A program made the translations under genes and the position numbers. From Miniphocaeibacter sp012841535 (GTDB lineage Bacteria; Bacillota; Clostridia; Tissierellales; Peptoniphilaceae), in NCBI RefSeq assembly GCF_049274025.1, contig NZ_JBASRV010000018.1: DNA of 64,000 bases; one strand, given 5' to 3'. Shown here piece after piece: positions 1-7,918 of the stretch; within the stretch, counting starts at the first letter, position 1; every line of letters begins with the position of its first letter. The notes under the pieces are model-generated. The model worked only from the letters and a program-made list of their open reading frames with translations, did not search any database and was not told the origin of the DNA.

Positions 1-575
1 AAGAAACTAGAGGCAAATTTAATATTGGCAAATCAATATCACAAAGACCAAATCATGTAAAGAAACGCATAGAATTTGGACATTGGGAACTAGATACAGT
101 TGTTTCTTCTAGAGGTAAAAGCAAAGGGTGTTTAGCAACATTCGCAGAGATGAAAACCAGATTCTATATCGCGATAAAAATGAAGGATAGAAGCAAAGAC
201 TCCATGATGAAAGCTATAGAACAACTGGTAAAGGCATTACCTAAAAAAGCATTTAAAAGTTTCACTTCTAATAAGGGAAAAGAATTTGCTTGTTATGAAA
301 GTGTAGAAAATCAACTAGAAATAAATTTCTATTTTGCTGATCCATATAGTGCTTGGCAAAGAGGAACTAACGAGAATAGTAATGGACTATTAAGAGAATA
401 TTATCCAAAGAAAACAGATTTATCATCAATTGATGATAATAAATTAATAGAAGTTATATATGAGTTAAATACTAGACCGAGAAAATGTCTAGAATTTAAC
501 TCACCATTTGAAGCATTTTTATACGAATTAAATAATTATGAGTAGTGTTGCAATTATTATTGCAATTCAACTATT
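1..575 (+). mobile_element. IS30-type insertion sequence, right part
   Basis: The transposase frame ends at 545 and is followed by TTGCAATTATTATTGCAATT, which looks like the short AT-rich right terminal repeat seen after the stop codon of Gram-positive IS30 elements. The left end is outside the window, so the inverted repeat and target duplication cannot be checked; the right boundary near 570-575 is an estimate. Confidence 0.55.
3..545 (+). CDS. IS30-family transposase, C-terminal part (5' end outside window)
   Basis: Reading frame 3 is open from the window edge to the TAG at 543-545 (181 residues visible of a usual ~320-350). It carries the DDE integrase core: the first Asp is in GHWELDTV (about nt 78-101), and the last acidic residue is in the block GTNENSNGLLREYYPKKTDL typical of IS30. 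The middle block reads FTSNKGKEF, where the family normally has D in the N position, so the second catalytic Asp appears replaced by Asn (AAT at 270-272). The protein would cut and join IS ends. With this change it may be inactive, unless a neighbouring Asp substitutes. The N-terminal HTH lies outside the window. Confidence 0.85.
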   Translation, partial: ETRGKFNIGKSISQRPNHVKKRIEFGHWELDTVVSSRGKSKGCLATFAEMKTRFYIAIKMKDRSKDSMMKAIEQLVKALPKKAFKSFTSNKGKEFACYESVENQLEINFYFADPYSAWQRGTNENSNGLLREYYPKKTDLSSIDDNKLIEVIYELNTRPRKCLEFNSPFEAFLYELNNYE

Positions 576-674
576 AAAAAAGTTATTGTTGGGAAAAATA
601 TGATAATATCATAATATAGGTAAAAGATATGAAAATCAAATTTTTAGTAATATTTTTATAGCAGGAGGTGAACT

Positions 675-2261
675 ATGAAAATATCAGATATATTTAATTT
701 TAAATGTTTAGAAGATGCGAAAATTGTAGCGGGAATTGAAAAGATAGATAATGAAGTGACCAGTGTAAGTGTTTTGGAAGTATCTAATGAAAAAATAAAA
801 AATTGGGTACTTGAAGGTCAATTATATATAACATCATTTTATGCTATATCAACAAATGTAAAAATGCAGGAAACAGTAATTAAATCCCTTGTTGAGAAAA
901 AATCATCAGGTTTGATATTATGCCATTTTAATATAATCATGAAAGATTTGAATTCTGAAATCATTAGTTTGTGCAATGAGCTTAAATTTCCACTTATTAT
1001 AGCTGATAGTGAGGTTAGCTATATTGAAATAATGGAACCTATTATAAAAAAATTAGATACAAAAAGAAAATTTCCGAGTAGTATGGATAAAATTGTTTCA
1101 ACTTTTATGGATGCAGTTAGTCAATTTAATGATTATTGGACTATTTTTAATTATATTGAGATAGTTCTAAATAATAAATTTATAGTTTTAGACAATAATA
1201 ATGAAATTATTTATCCAAAGAAAGAACAATATATTGAGGATATCGTTGATAGTTTTCATTCAATAGTAAGTTCTAATTATGAAAAAGAATATGAGTTAGA
1301 AATAGGTAATGAAATATGGAAAAAAAATTATATATTTTCAAATAATAAAATTCATGGGGTAATCATTGGTAAATGTAATTCAGATGATGATTCTAAAATA
1401 ATTAGACTATTAGCCAAATTATCCTCTTTAGTTTTAGAAAAAAAAGTAAAATATCAAAATTTAAGAAAAACTCAGTATAAAGCTTATATTAGTGATCTTT
1501 TAACATGGAATTTTCGTAGCAATCAAACTGCTATAAATAGGGGAAAGAATATAGGTTGGGATATAGATAAATCTAATCAATTTATGATTATAAATATTAA
1601 TGACTTTCAAAATAATGATAAAAAACATATTCAAGATATTGAAAAAATTATAGATGAATTAATTATGCCAAAAATAAATTCGAAATTTGAAAAAAATATT
1701 TATTTAAATAATATTTACTTTTACAATGACATGATTATAAGTCTAATATCTAAAAAATTAGAAGGAAATAAAGATATTTTATTAGATATCATAGAAATAA
1801 TAAAAAGCATTTTTGAAGAAAATTCAAGATTAGATATTTCTATTGGAATAAGTGACGTTTTTCTCAATGTTGAAGATATACCAAAAAGTTATAAAAAAGC
1901 TACATTATCCTATAAAATAGCAAGAAAGTTTAATGTTCCAGAAAAATACATTTTTTATGAGGATATAGAAAGTTATGAGAATCTAACTAGAAATATAGAA
2001 AATAAGGTGAAAAAAACATTAAAATCAGTAGATAAGGAATTACAACAAGAATATTATGATACAATAGAAGCTTTAATAATGAACGATTTAAACATAGATA
2101 AAGCCTCACAACAATTGTATTTACATAGAAACACAGTTTTATATAGGAAAAATAAAATAATAGAAATAATGGGATATGATATATTTAAAATGCCTTATTT
2201 GTTCAACACAATGTATTTTGTATTAGAAGATATCATTAAAAAAGATATAATGATAAATTAA
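675..2261 (+). CDS. PucR-family transcriptional regulator
   Basis: The start follows AGGAGGTG at 662-669. The 528-residue protein has the PucR layout: an N-terminal purine-catabolism-regulator-like domain (about residues 1-125), a middle GGDEF-like/CdaR region, and a C-terminal helix-turn-helix of the HTH_30 type with the hallmark LYLHRNTVLYRKNKI (about residues 480-494). Family members activate purine, amino-acid or allantoin catabolic genes in response to metabolites. The IS30 end lies just upstream and a decayed moaC-MOSC gene downstream. This may be what is left of a purine/molybdoenzyme locus, but no catabolic genes remain here, so the regulon is unknown. The arms ATGAT and ATCAT near 598-612 could be part of an operator. 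Confidence 0.85.
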   Translation: MKISDIFNFKCLEDAKIVAGIEKIDNEVTSVSVLEVSNEKIKNWVLEGQLYITSFYAISTNVKMQETVIKSLVEKKSSGLILCHFNIIMKDLNSEIISLCNELKFPLIIADSEVSYIEIMEPIIKKLDTKRKFPSSMDKIVSTFMDAVSQFNDYWTIFNYIEIVLNNKFIVLDNNNEIIYPKKEQYIEDIVDSFHSIVSSNYEKEYELEIGNEIWKKNYIFSNNKIHGVIIGKCNSDDDSKIIRLLAKLSSLVLEKKVKYQNLRKTQYKAYISDLLTWNFRSNQTAINRGKNIGWDIDKSNQFMIININDFQNNDKKHIQDIEKIIDELIMPKINSKFEKNIYLNNIYFYNDMIISLISKKLEGNKDILLDIIEIIKSIFEENSRLDISIGISDVFLNVEDIPKSYKKATLSYKIARKFNVPEKYIFYEDIESYENLTRNIENKVKKTLKSVDKELQQEYYDTIEALIMNDLNIDKASQQLYLHRNTVLYRKNKIIEIMGYDIFKMPYLFNTMYFVLEDIIKKDIMIN

Positions 2262-2577
2262 TCATCACTAATTATTGGAAATTATATTATACATCTAAAA
2301 ATATAAATAAATTTAAGGACTATGTTTTTATAAAAATTGGGAAGTGATTTGGTTTTAACAATACACCTTTTTATTACAATATTTTCAGGATTTACTGCTC
2401 TCTGTAAAAGTTTTGGTGTTTCTCTATAATTTTATGAAAAAAATTTCTTTTCCAATGTTTTTGATTTCTTGATTCATAACAATACAAGCAAAACATTCGT
2501 AGTATATGTTAAAAAATACCACCATTTCCTTTTTGAAAAGAGTCAAATGTCTCACTTGTATTGGTAAATTTTAATAA
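2262..2577 (+). other. Intergenic region without a supportable gene
   Basis: About 316 bases, very AT-rich. There is no ribosome binding site followed by a convincing reading frame on either strand. Short minus-strand stretches look vaguely protein-like but are broken by stops, so this may be old decayed coding DNA. It is where the body of the lost moaC would be expected. Confidence 0.4.
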
Positions 2578-2682
2578 GTTTTCTTAACTATATATGATAT
2601 GTGTAAAGCAATGGATAGGGGAATGAGAATAGAAAATATGAGATTATTGGAAAAAGAAGGCGGAAAGTCTGGCCATTTTATA
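2578..2682 (+). pseudogene. moaC: Remnant of moaC (last ~35 codons), fused in frame to the MOSC gene
   Basis: Directly after an in-frame TAA (2575-2577) the frame reads VFLTIYDMCKAMDRGM and then RLLEKEGGKSGHF. This is the highly conserved C-terminus of cyclic pyranopterin monophosphate synthase MoaC (E. coli has LTIYDMCKAV...RLLAKSGGKSGDF). The rest of MoaC is absent upstream, and no Shine-Dalgarno precedes the first ATG at 2599. The sequence shows a moaC tail joined in frame to a MOSC domain. That a deletion removed most of moaC is inference. Confidence 0.8.
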
Positions 2683-3132
2683 GCAGATAACAAAGAAGGA
2701 ATAGTATTAGACGTTAATATTAGTGAAACTAAGGGAGTAATAAAGACTCCTATTGAAGTAGGAGAATTAAAAATAGACCATGGTCTTGTAGGCGATGCCC
2801 ATGCAGGAGATTGGCATAGACAGGTTAGCTTATTAGCCGTTGAAAGTATAGACAAAATGAAGGCTATGGGACTACCGGATTTAAAAGATGGTGATTTTGC
2901 CGAAAATATTACAACAAAGGGTTTAGTTCTACATGAAATTCCAGTTGGTACTGTATTTACAATGGGAACAGCTGTTTTAGAAGTAACTCAAATTGGTAAA
3001 AAATGCCATTCAGGTTGTGCAATAAAGCAGAAAGTTGGAAATTGTATAATGCCAACAGAAGGAATATTTGCTAAGGTCCTAAAAGACGGACAAGTAAAAA
3101 AAGGGGATAAAATAAAAATAATAGAATTTTAA
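2599..3132 (+). CDS. MOSC-domain protein (truncated MoaC-MOSC fusion)
   Basis: Residues 1-28 are the moaC remnant. From about residue 33 (GIVLDVNISETKGV) to 177 the protein is a MOSC domain, with the pattern DHGLVGDAHAGDWHRQVSL and the conserved Cys region GKKCHSGCAI (about residues 134-143). MOSC domains bind or transfer sulfur and molybdenum cofactor moieties, as in YiiM and the Moco sulfurase C-terminus. No other Moco gene is in the window. The start is uncertain: 2599 has no visible ribosome binding site, so translation could begin at a later ATG (2611, 2623 or 2638) or be lost. The MOSC frame itself is intact. Confidence 0.75.
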   Translation: MCKAMDRGMRIENMRLLEKEGGKSGHFIADNKEGIVLDVNISETKGVIKTPIEVGELKIDHGLVGDAHAGDWHRQVSLLAVESIDKMKAMGLPDLKDGDFAENITTKGLVLHEIPVGTVFTMGTAVLEVTQIGKKCHSGCAIKQKVGNCIMPTEGIFAKVLKDGQVKKGDKIKIIEF

Positions 3133-3297
3133 TATATTATTTTATTAAAACCAAATTATGAAAGAAGTGATATAGTCCATTATATTATTATGAATAGCTG
3201 TTAATATATTGGAAAAGATAGATGAAATCAATTAAAAGGAAATACACAAGATTTTTTGTGTACCTATTTTGATTTTATTCTACTTATACTATTTCTT

Positions 3298-3327
3298 AAA
3301 CCATAGAGTAAAATCTATGGTTTTTTT
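3298..3327 (+). terminator. Intrinsic terminator
   Basis: A 10-bp stem (AAACCATAGA / TCTATGGTTT) with a 6-base loop followed by a T-run, between the MOSC gene and the methyltransferase gene. Confidence 0.85.
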
Positions 3328-3342
3328 ATTTAGGAGGATAAA

Positions 3343-4176
3343 ATGTTAAAAAGCTTAAAAAATGAATTTAAAATACCAAAAGTATTTGAAGAAAGTGAGT
3401 ATAATTTTTGGCTTGATGAATATATTTCAAAAAACTTATTAAAGGCTCACCTAAATCCAAATTATGAAGGAGCAAGTAGAAAATTTGAATTTATTAATAG
3501 TTCAGTAAATTGGATTTATAAAAAATTTCCTGTAGATAAATATAATAGGGTTTTAGATTTAGGCTGTGGGCCAGGGCTATATGCTGAAAGACTCTATAGT
3601 AAAGGGTATGAGATAACAGACATAGATTTTTCAAAAAGGTCAATAGAATATGCAAAACAAAGAGCTTTAAAGGAGAATTTCGATATAGAATACGAAAATT
3701 ATAATTATTTGGATATGAACTATGAAAACATATTTGATTTAGCAATGCTTATATATTGTGATTATGGAGCCTTATCAAAGAATAAGAGAAAAAAATTATT
3801 GGAAAAAGTATTTGCCAGTTTGAAAAATAAAGGGAAATTAATAATGGATGTTTTTTCAATTAACAAATTTAACAAGTTCATAGAAAAGGATACTTGGGAG
3901 TATTCAAAGGGAAATAATTTCTGGACTAAAGATGAAAGTATTATACTAAATACCAATAAAAAATATGAAAATAATATTTCGTTAGAAAGAACAATAGTAA
4001 TAACCGATGAAGAAATAAAGAAATATAGTATCTGGCATAAGTATTTTTCAATGGAGGATATATTTAATGAGGTAAAAAGTGTGGGTTTTAATAATATAGA
4101 AATCTTTCTGGATGTTTCTGGAAGAGAATATTGTGAAAAAGGTGATACTATAGCAATTATAGGTGAAAAATTATAA
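3343..4176 (+). CDS. Class I SAM-dependent methyltransferase
   Basis: AGGAGG at 3332-3337 sets the start. The 277-residue protein has the Rossmann methyltransferase motif I VLDLGCGPGLYAERL (about residues 68-82), an acidic motif II end (ITDIDFSKRSI) that would hold the SAM ribose, and a post-I region typical of the Methyltransf_25/11 families. The N-terminal ~55 residues (FWLDEYISKNLLKAHLNP) resemble small-molecule methyltransferases of Clostridia. The substrate cannot be told from sequence. It stands alone between a terminator and the sigma factor operon. Confidence 0.8.
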   Translation: MLKSLKNEFKIPKVFEESEYNFWLDEYISKNLLKAHLNPNYEGASRKFEFINSSVNWIYKKFPVDKYNRVLDLGCGPGLYAERLYSKGYEITDIDFSKRSIEYAKQRALKENFDIEYENYNYLDMNYENIFDLAMLIYCDYGALSKNKRKKLLEKVFASLKNKGKLIMDVFSINKFNKFIEKDTWEYSKGNNFWTKDESIILNTNKKYENNISLERTIVITDEEIKKYSIWHKYFSMEDIFNEVKSVGFNNIEIFLDVSGREYCEKGDTIAIIGEKL

Positions 4177-4255
4177 ATATTTTTATTATTTAATCCTTTT
4201 ATGTTTTTGATTCGTTATATATAGTAGAGGTACCTTTAACTAAGGAGATAAAAAA

Positions 4256-4789
4256 TTGAACCGGGAAGATTATTTGTTAAAAGATTTAAGAAAAGGAAAT
4301 ATTAACGCTCTTGAAGAGTTAATAAAATTATATTATCCGGATATTTTACGCTATTGTATAAGTTATTTAGGAGATTTTCAAATAGCTGAAGACCTTACCC
4401 AAGAAACTTTTATTAAGGTTGTAAAGTATATGGATAAATACATTCATAAGAATAAATTTAGAGCCTTTGTATACAAAATTGCTAAAAATACATGTTTAGA
4501 TTATTGGAGAAAGAAAAATAAAGAGCCTTTTATGGAAGAAATATCCTATGAAGAACCGTTTTACGAACCGGGATTTAGTGAATTTATAGCTAATGAAGAT
4601 TTTAAATCCATTATAAAATTACTAAATGAAGAAGAAAGAGAAATTATAATTTTAAGGTTTGTTCATGAATTAAAAATTAGAGAAATAGCAAATATTTTAG
4701 ATTTACCAATGCGAACAGTACAATCTAAAATTAGAAAGATTTTAAAAAGATTAAAAGAAGATTTAAAAGAGGAAGAATATGAAGAATAA
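4256..4789 (+). CDS. ECF-type RNA polymerase sigma factor
   Basis: It starts at TTG with AAGGAGAT seven bases upstream. The 177 residues hold sigma region 2 (YCISYLGDFQIAEDLTQET, about 38-56, and a KNTCLDYWRKKNK block) and region 4 with the HTH EIANILDLPMRTVQSKIRKI (about 142-161). Length and layout match extracytoplasmic-function sigma factors. Its last 11 bases overlap the next gene, which encodes a membrane protein and is therefore a candidate anti-sigma or sensor. Two ABC exporter genes follow, so the operon probably senses and removes an envelope-active or toxic compound. The target promoter is not known. Confidence 0.88.
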   Translation: MNREDYLLKDLRKGNINALEELIKLYYPDILRYCISYLGDFQIAEDLTQETFIKVVKYMDKYIHKNKFRAFVYKIAKNTCLDYWRKKNKEPFMEEISYEEPFYEPGFSEFIANEDFKSIIKLLNEEEREIIILRFVHELKIREIANILDLPMRTVQSKIRKILKRLKEDLKEEEYEE

Positions 4790-5549
4790 TTTTGAAAAAA
4801 AGATTAAAAAAAATTTAACAATAAATAATTTTAATATTTCTCAGCAACATGTAACAGAAACTATAGAAAAATCTAAAGAAGAATATTTAAGAAGTAAGAG
4901 CAAAGGGAGAATAGGTTTTTTAGACTTTTTGAAACTACAAATTAAGTATGTAGGAACCTATACTTGGTTAATTCAAGGGATATTTACAATACTTGCATAT
5001 ATGTTTATGAAGGTAATGTTAAACAATGCTAAAGAAAGTTTATATATAAGTAGAGGATTAATAATTTTATTAGTTAATATATCTTTAATAACTGCAGTAG
5101 GAAATATGTTCTTTATAGCATATTCACAAAAAAACAATATGATGGAACTTGAAAATTCTACCTATATGTCAATTTCCAAAATAATTGTCAGTAGGTTTAT
5201 TATTTTAAGTTTAGGTAATCTGGTTACGTTTATATCTATATTGGTTCAATTAATTAGCAAAACAAACATTATTGTCTATTTTGGAATAGTATTACTTGTT
5301 TTTCCATATTTACTTATTTCATGTGGAAATAATCTGTTAATAAATATGTCAAAAAAAATTAGTAATAATATTCTTATAATATACAATCTAATAATTTTTA
5401 TCTTACTGAATATTTTAATATATTTTATTACAAATTATATTTCTATAGTACGATTTTTAGGGTTTTTTACAATAATTTTAGGAATAATATATATTTTCCA
5501 AATAAGAAATATATATTTTGGAAATTTTAATACTGAAGAAACAGTTTAA
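4779..5549 (+). CDS. Integral membrane protein, possible sigma-factor partner
   Basis: The 256-residue protein overlaps the sigma factor gene by 11 bases. The first ~60 residues are charged and cytoplasmic-looking (FEKKIKKNLTINNF...EYLRSKSKGR). The rest is about six hydrophobic segments (roughly 60-80, 90-115, 135-160, 165-185, 195-218, 222-242). There is no zf-HC2 zinc motif of classical anti-sigma factors. Position suggests an anti-sigma or sensor role, or a transporter subunit; sequence alone does not decide. No family recognised with certainty. Confidence 0.7.
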   Translation: MKNNFEKKIKKNLTINNFNISQQHVTETIEKSKEEYLRSKSKGRIGFLDFLKLQIKYVGTYTWLIQGIFTILAYMFMKVMLNNAKESLYISRGLIILLVNISLITAVGNMFFIAYSQKNNMMELENSTYMSISKIIVSRFIILSLGNLVTFISILVQLISKTNIIVYFGIVLLVFPYLLISCGNNLLINMSKKISNNILIIYNLIIFILLNILIYFITNYISIVRFLGFFTIILGIIYIFQIRNIYFGNFNTEETV

Positions 5550-5559
5550 AGGAGCAAGT

Positions 5560-6441
5560 ATGGAATTAATTATAAATAAATTAAAAAAATATTTTAAGGA
5601 TGTAAAAGCAGTAGATGATGTTAGCTTGAATTTAACTAAAGGCGTATGGGGGCTTTTAGGAGCTAATGGTGCAGGTAAAACCACTTTAATTAGAATGCTA
5701 GCAGGAGTTTCAACTCCGGATTCTGGACAGATTTATTACGACGGAATAGATATAGGTATTTTAAAAGAAAAATATAGGGACAAATTAGGTTACTTACCCC
5801 AACATTTTGGATACTATCCACATTTTAACGTAATTGATTATTTAGAGTATATTTCATCTTTAAAAGGGTTAAGTAAAAAGGAAAGTAAATTAAAAATAGA
5901 TGAATTACTTTATAACCTTAGGTTGGAAGAAGTAAGAAAGAAGAAAATAAGTAAACTTTCCGGAGGAATGAAAAGAAGGGTTGGAATTGCACAGTCACTT
6001 TTAAATGAACCGGATATTTTAATTTTAGATGAACCGACAACAGGGTTAGACCCTGGCGAAAGAGTTCGTTTTAGAAAGATGATAACAGAATATGCCCAAA
6101 ATAGAATTGTTTTAATATCTACCCATATAGTTTCAGATGTAGAAAATATTGCAGAAAAAAATGCTATTATGAAAAATGGGAAAATAATAAAAGTTGGAAC
6201 AACAGAGGAATTAATTATAGACATGAAGGGAAAAGTTTGGGAAATGAAAATTCCAACAAAAAATTTAAATGTATATGAAAAATCTTTAAAAGTTGTAAAT
6301 ATAAGAAATGAGGAAAATGGAGAGGTTACCTTACGATATATTTCAGAAAATGAAACCATGGAAAATGCAAGGGAAGTATATCCAAGGTTAGAGGATTTAT
6401 ATCTTTATCTTTTTGATGAAAAGAGGGACATAGATGATTAG
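5560..6441 (+). CDS. ABC transporter ATP-binding protein (exporter type)
   Basis: The start is ATG 5560 with AAAGGAG just upstream; an upstream in-frame extension to 5518 lacks a ribosome binding site. Walker A GANGAGKTTLIRML (about residues 31-44), signature LSGGMKRRVGIAQSL (about 132-146), Walker B ILILDEPTTGLDPG and switch His in STHIVSDVE are all intact. The 293-residue size and C-terminal extension fit drug, bacteriocin or lantibiotic export ATPases. The start codon lies 10 bases after the membrane protein gene, and the stop overlaps the permease gene by 8 bases, so the subunits are translationally coupled. Confidence 0.88.
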   Translation: MELIINKLKKYFKDVKAVDDVSLNLTKGVWGLLGANGAGKTTLIRMLAGVSTPDSGQIYYDGIDIGILKEKYRDKLGYLPQHFGYYPHFNVIDYLEYISSLKGLSKKESKLKIDELLYNLRLEEVRKKKISKLSGGMKRRVGIAQSLLNEPDILILDEPTTGLDPGERVRFRKMITEYAQNRIVLISTHIVSDVENIAEKNAIMKNGKIIKVGTTEELIIDMKGKVWEMKIPTKNLNVYEKSLKVVNIRNEENGEVTLRYISENETMENAREVYPRLEDLYLYLFDEKRDIDD

Positions 6442-7651
6442 AATAATAGGACTTGAATTAAAAAAACTTTTAAAGAATAGGTTAAATTGGATATTAATAC
6501 TTGTTCCTATATTGATTTCCATAATGTTATCTTCTTTTGCAATAGATGATAGCTATATAGAATATCCAAATGGAGAAAGTGCATTTAGCAGTTTATCAAG
6601 TGAGGAAATAGTAAATAAAATTGAAGAATCAAATAGAAATATACCTAAGAATATTACATCTGATGTAATAAGGGAGGCTTTTGAAAAATATCATAAAATT
6701 TTAGAAGATTATAGTGGTAAGGAAGAAAACATTCCAAATAATGTATATTTAGAAAATATTTATCCCATTGAAAAAATATTAAAACTAGTTCAAAGTATAC
6801 ATATTGAAAAAGGAGAATATAGGGACTTAGATGATATTTCCTTTGAAGAAGCAGAAAACTTTTATGAAAATAGGAAAAAACAACTAAACAAATTGCATTT
6901 AGAAGAATATAGTGAAAAATCTTCAATATATAATAAAATTATGGACTTAAACAGAAAGGTGGAAGAGCCATTTTATTATGAATATGGATTTTCAAAGTTA
7001 GAGTTTTTAACAATTATTATTATAGTGGCGACTTTATCGAGTATAGTAATTTCTACACCTGTTTTTTCAAACGAATATGAAACAGGTTCCGATGAAATAC
7101 TTCGTTCAACTAAAAATGGGAAAAGAAAGCTAGTAATTGGGAAAATCTTAAGTACATTATCTATTAATCTTTTTATGTTTGTATGTTCAATATTGTTATT
7201 TTTAATTATTGTTAATAGTAGATATGATTGGCAAGGGTTAAATACTTCTGTCCAGATGATTGTTGGAGGTTTGAATTATAGTCCCTTGAGAGTTTTAGAT
7301 ATTCAAATAATCACAATTGTAATAGGTATACTTACAGTTACAGCAACTAGCTTAATGAGTTTATACATTTCATCAAGAAACAAGTATTCCATGAAGGCTT
7401 TGCTAGTAGGGCTTGTTATAGGAGTGGGGGAGATATTTTTAGGAAATACAACAGGAATATTACCTACTTGGATAAAGTATTTACTACCTGTAAGTGGAAT
7501 GTATTTTGTTTACGATGTAGTTGACAGTAAATTTATTGAGTTAGGACCAATGGCATTACACACCCCCTATGTAATTATAGCGGTGGCAATAATAAGTATA
7601 TTAGTTTTTCCAGTATTAACTATTAAAAATTATAATAGATATGAAAATTAG
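6434..7651 (+). CDS. ABC-2 type permease, partner of the preceding ATPase
   Basis: The 405-residue protein has one N-terminal membrane segment (about 17-35), a ~150-residue extracytoplasmic charged region (about 40-185) and five or six C-terminal segments. This is the usual layout of bacitracin or lantibiotic self-protection permeases. The motif YETGSDEILRSTKNGKRKL (about 215-233) is the conserved cytoplasmic loop of ABC-2 permeases that contacts the ATPase. It overlaps the ATPase gene by 8 bases and ends the sigma factor operon. The transported compound is unknown. Confidence 0.82.
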   Translation: MIRIIGLELKKLLKNRLNWILILVPILISIMLSSFAIDDSYIEYPNGESAFSSLSSEEIVNKIEESNRNIPKNITSDVIREAFEKYHKILEDYSGKEENIPNNVYLENIYPIEKILKLVQSIHIEKGEYRDLDDISFEEAENFYENRKKQLNKLHLEEYSEKSSIYNKIMDLNRKVEEPFYYEYGFSKLEFLTIIIIVATLSSIVISTPVFSNEYETGSDEILRSTKNGKRKLVIGKILSTLSINLFMFVCSILLFLIIVNSRYDWQGLNTSVQMIVGGLNYSPLRVLDIQIITIVIGILTVTATSLMSLYISSRNKYSMKALLVGLVIGVGEIFLGNTTGILPTWIKYLLPVSGMYFVYDVVDSKFIELGPMALHTPYVIIAVAIISILVFPVLTIKNYNRYEN

Positions 7652-7780
7652 AATAATTTTTTAAAAGAGTTGATAAGTAATTAAAGATAGACGAAAACGT
7701 TGATAGAAAAGCGGAATAATGTATTATGTAGACAATAATAATAAAATATTTCATGGTAGTTATTGTAAATAATGCAAGTT

Positions 7781-7845
7781 AAACCTATTTATATGTAAAA
7801 ATACAATTGATGTGTGCTTTTACGTATAAATAGGTTTTTATATTT
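7781..7845 (+). terminator. Intrinsic terminator of the sigma factor/ABC operon
   Basis: A 20-bp stem with a single G-U wobble (arms 7781-7800 and 7818-7837) and a 17-base loop, followed by a T-rich tail. Confidence 0.85.
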
Positions 7846-7918
7846 ATTTTTCTAAAATAAAACAAGTTAAATTTGATATACTAGTACTATATATTAAATT
7901 AATTATTTGAGGTATTTT

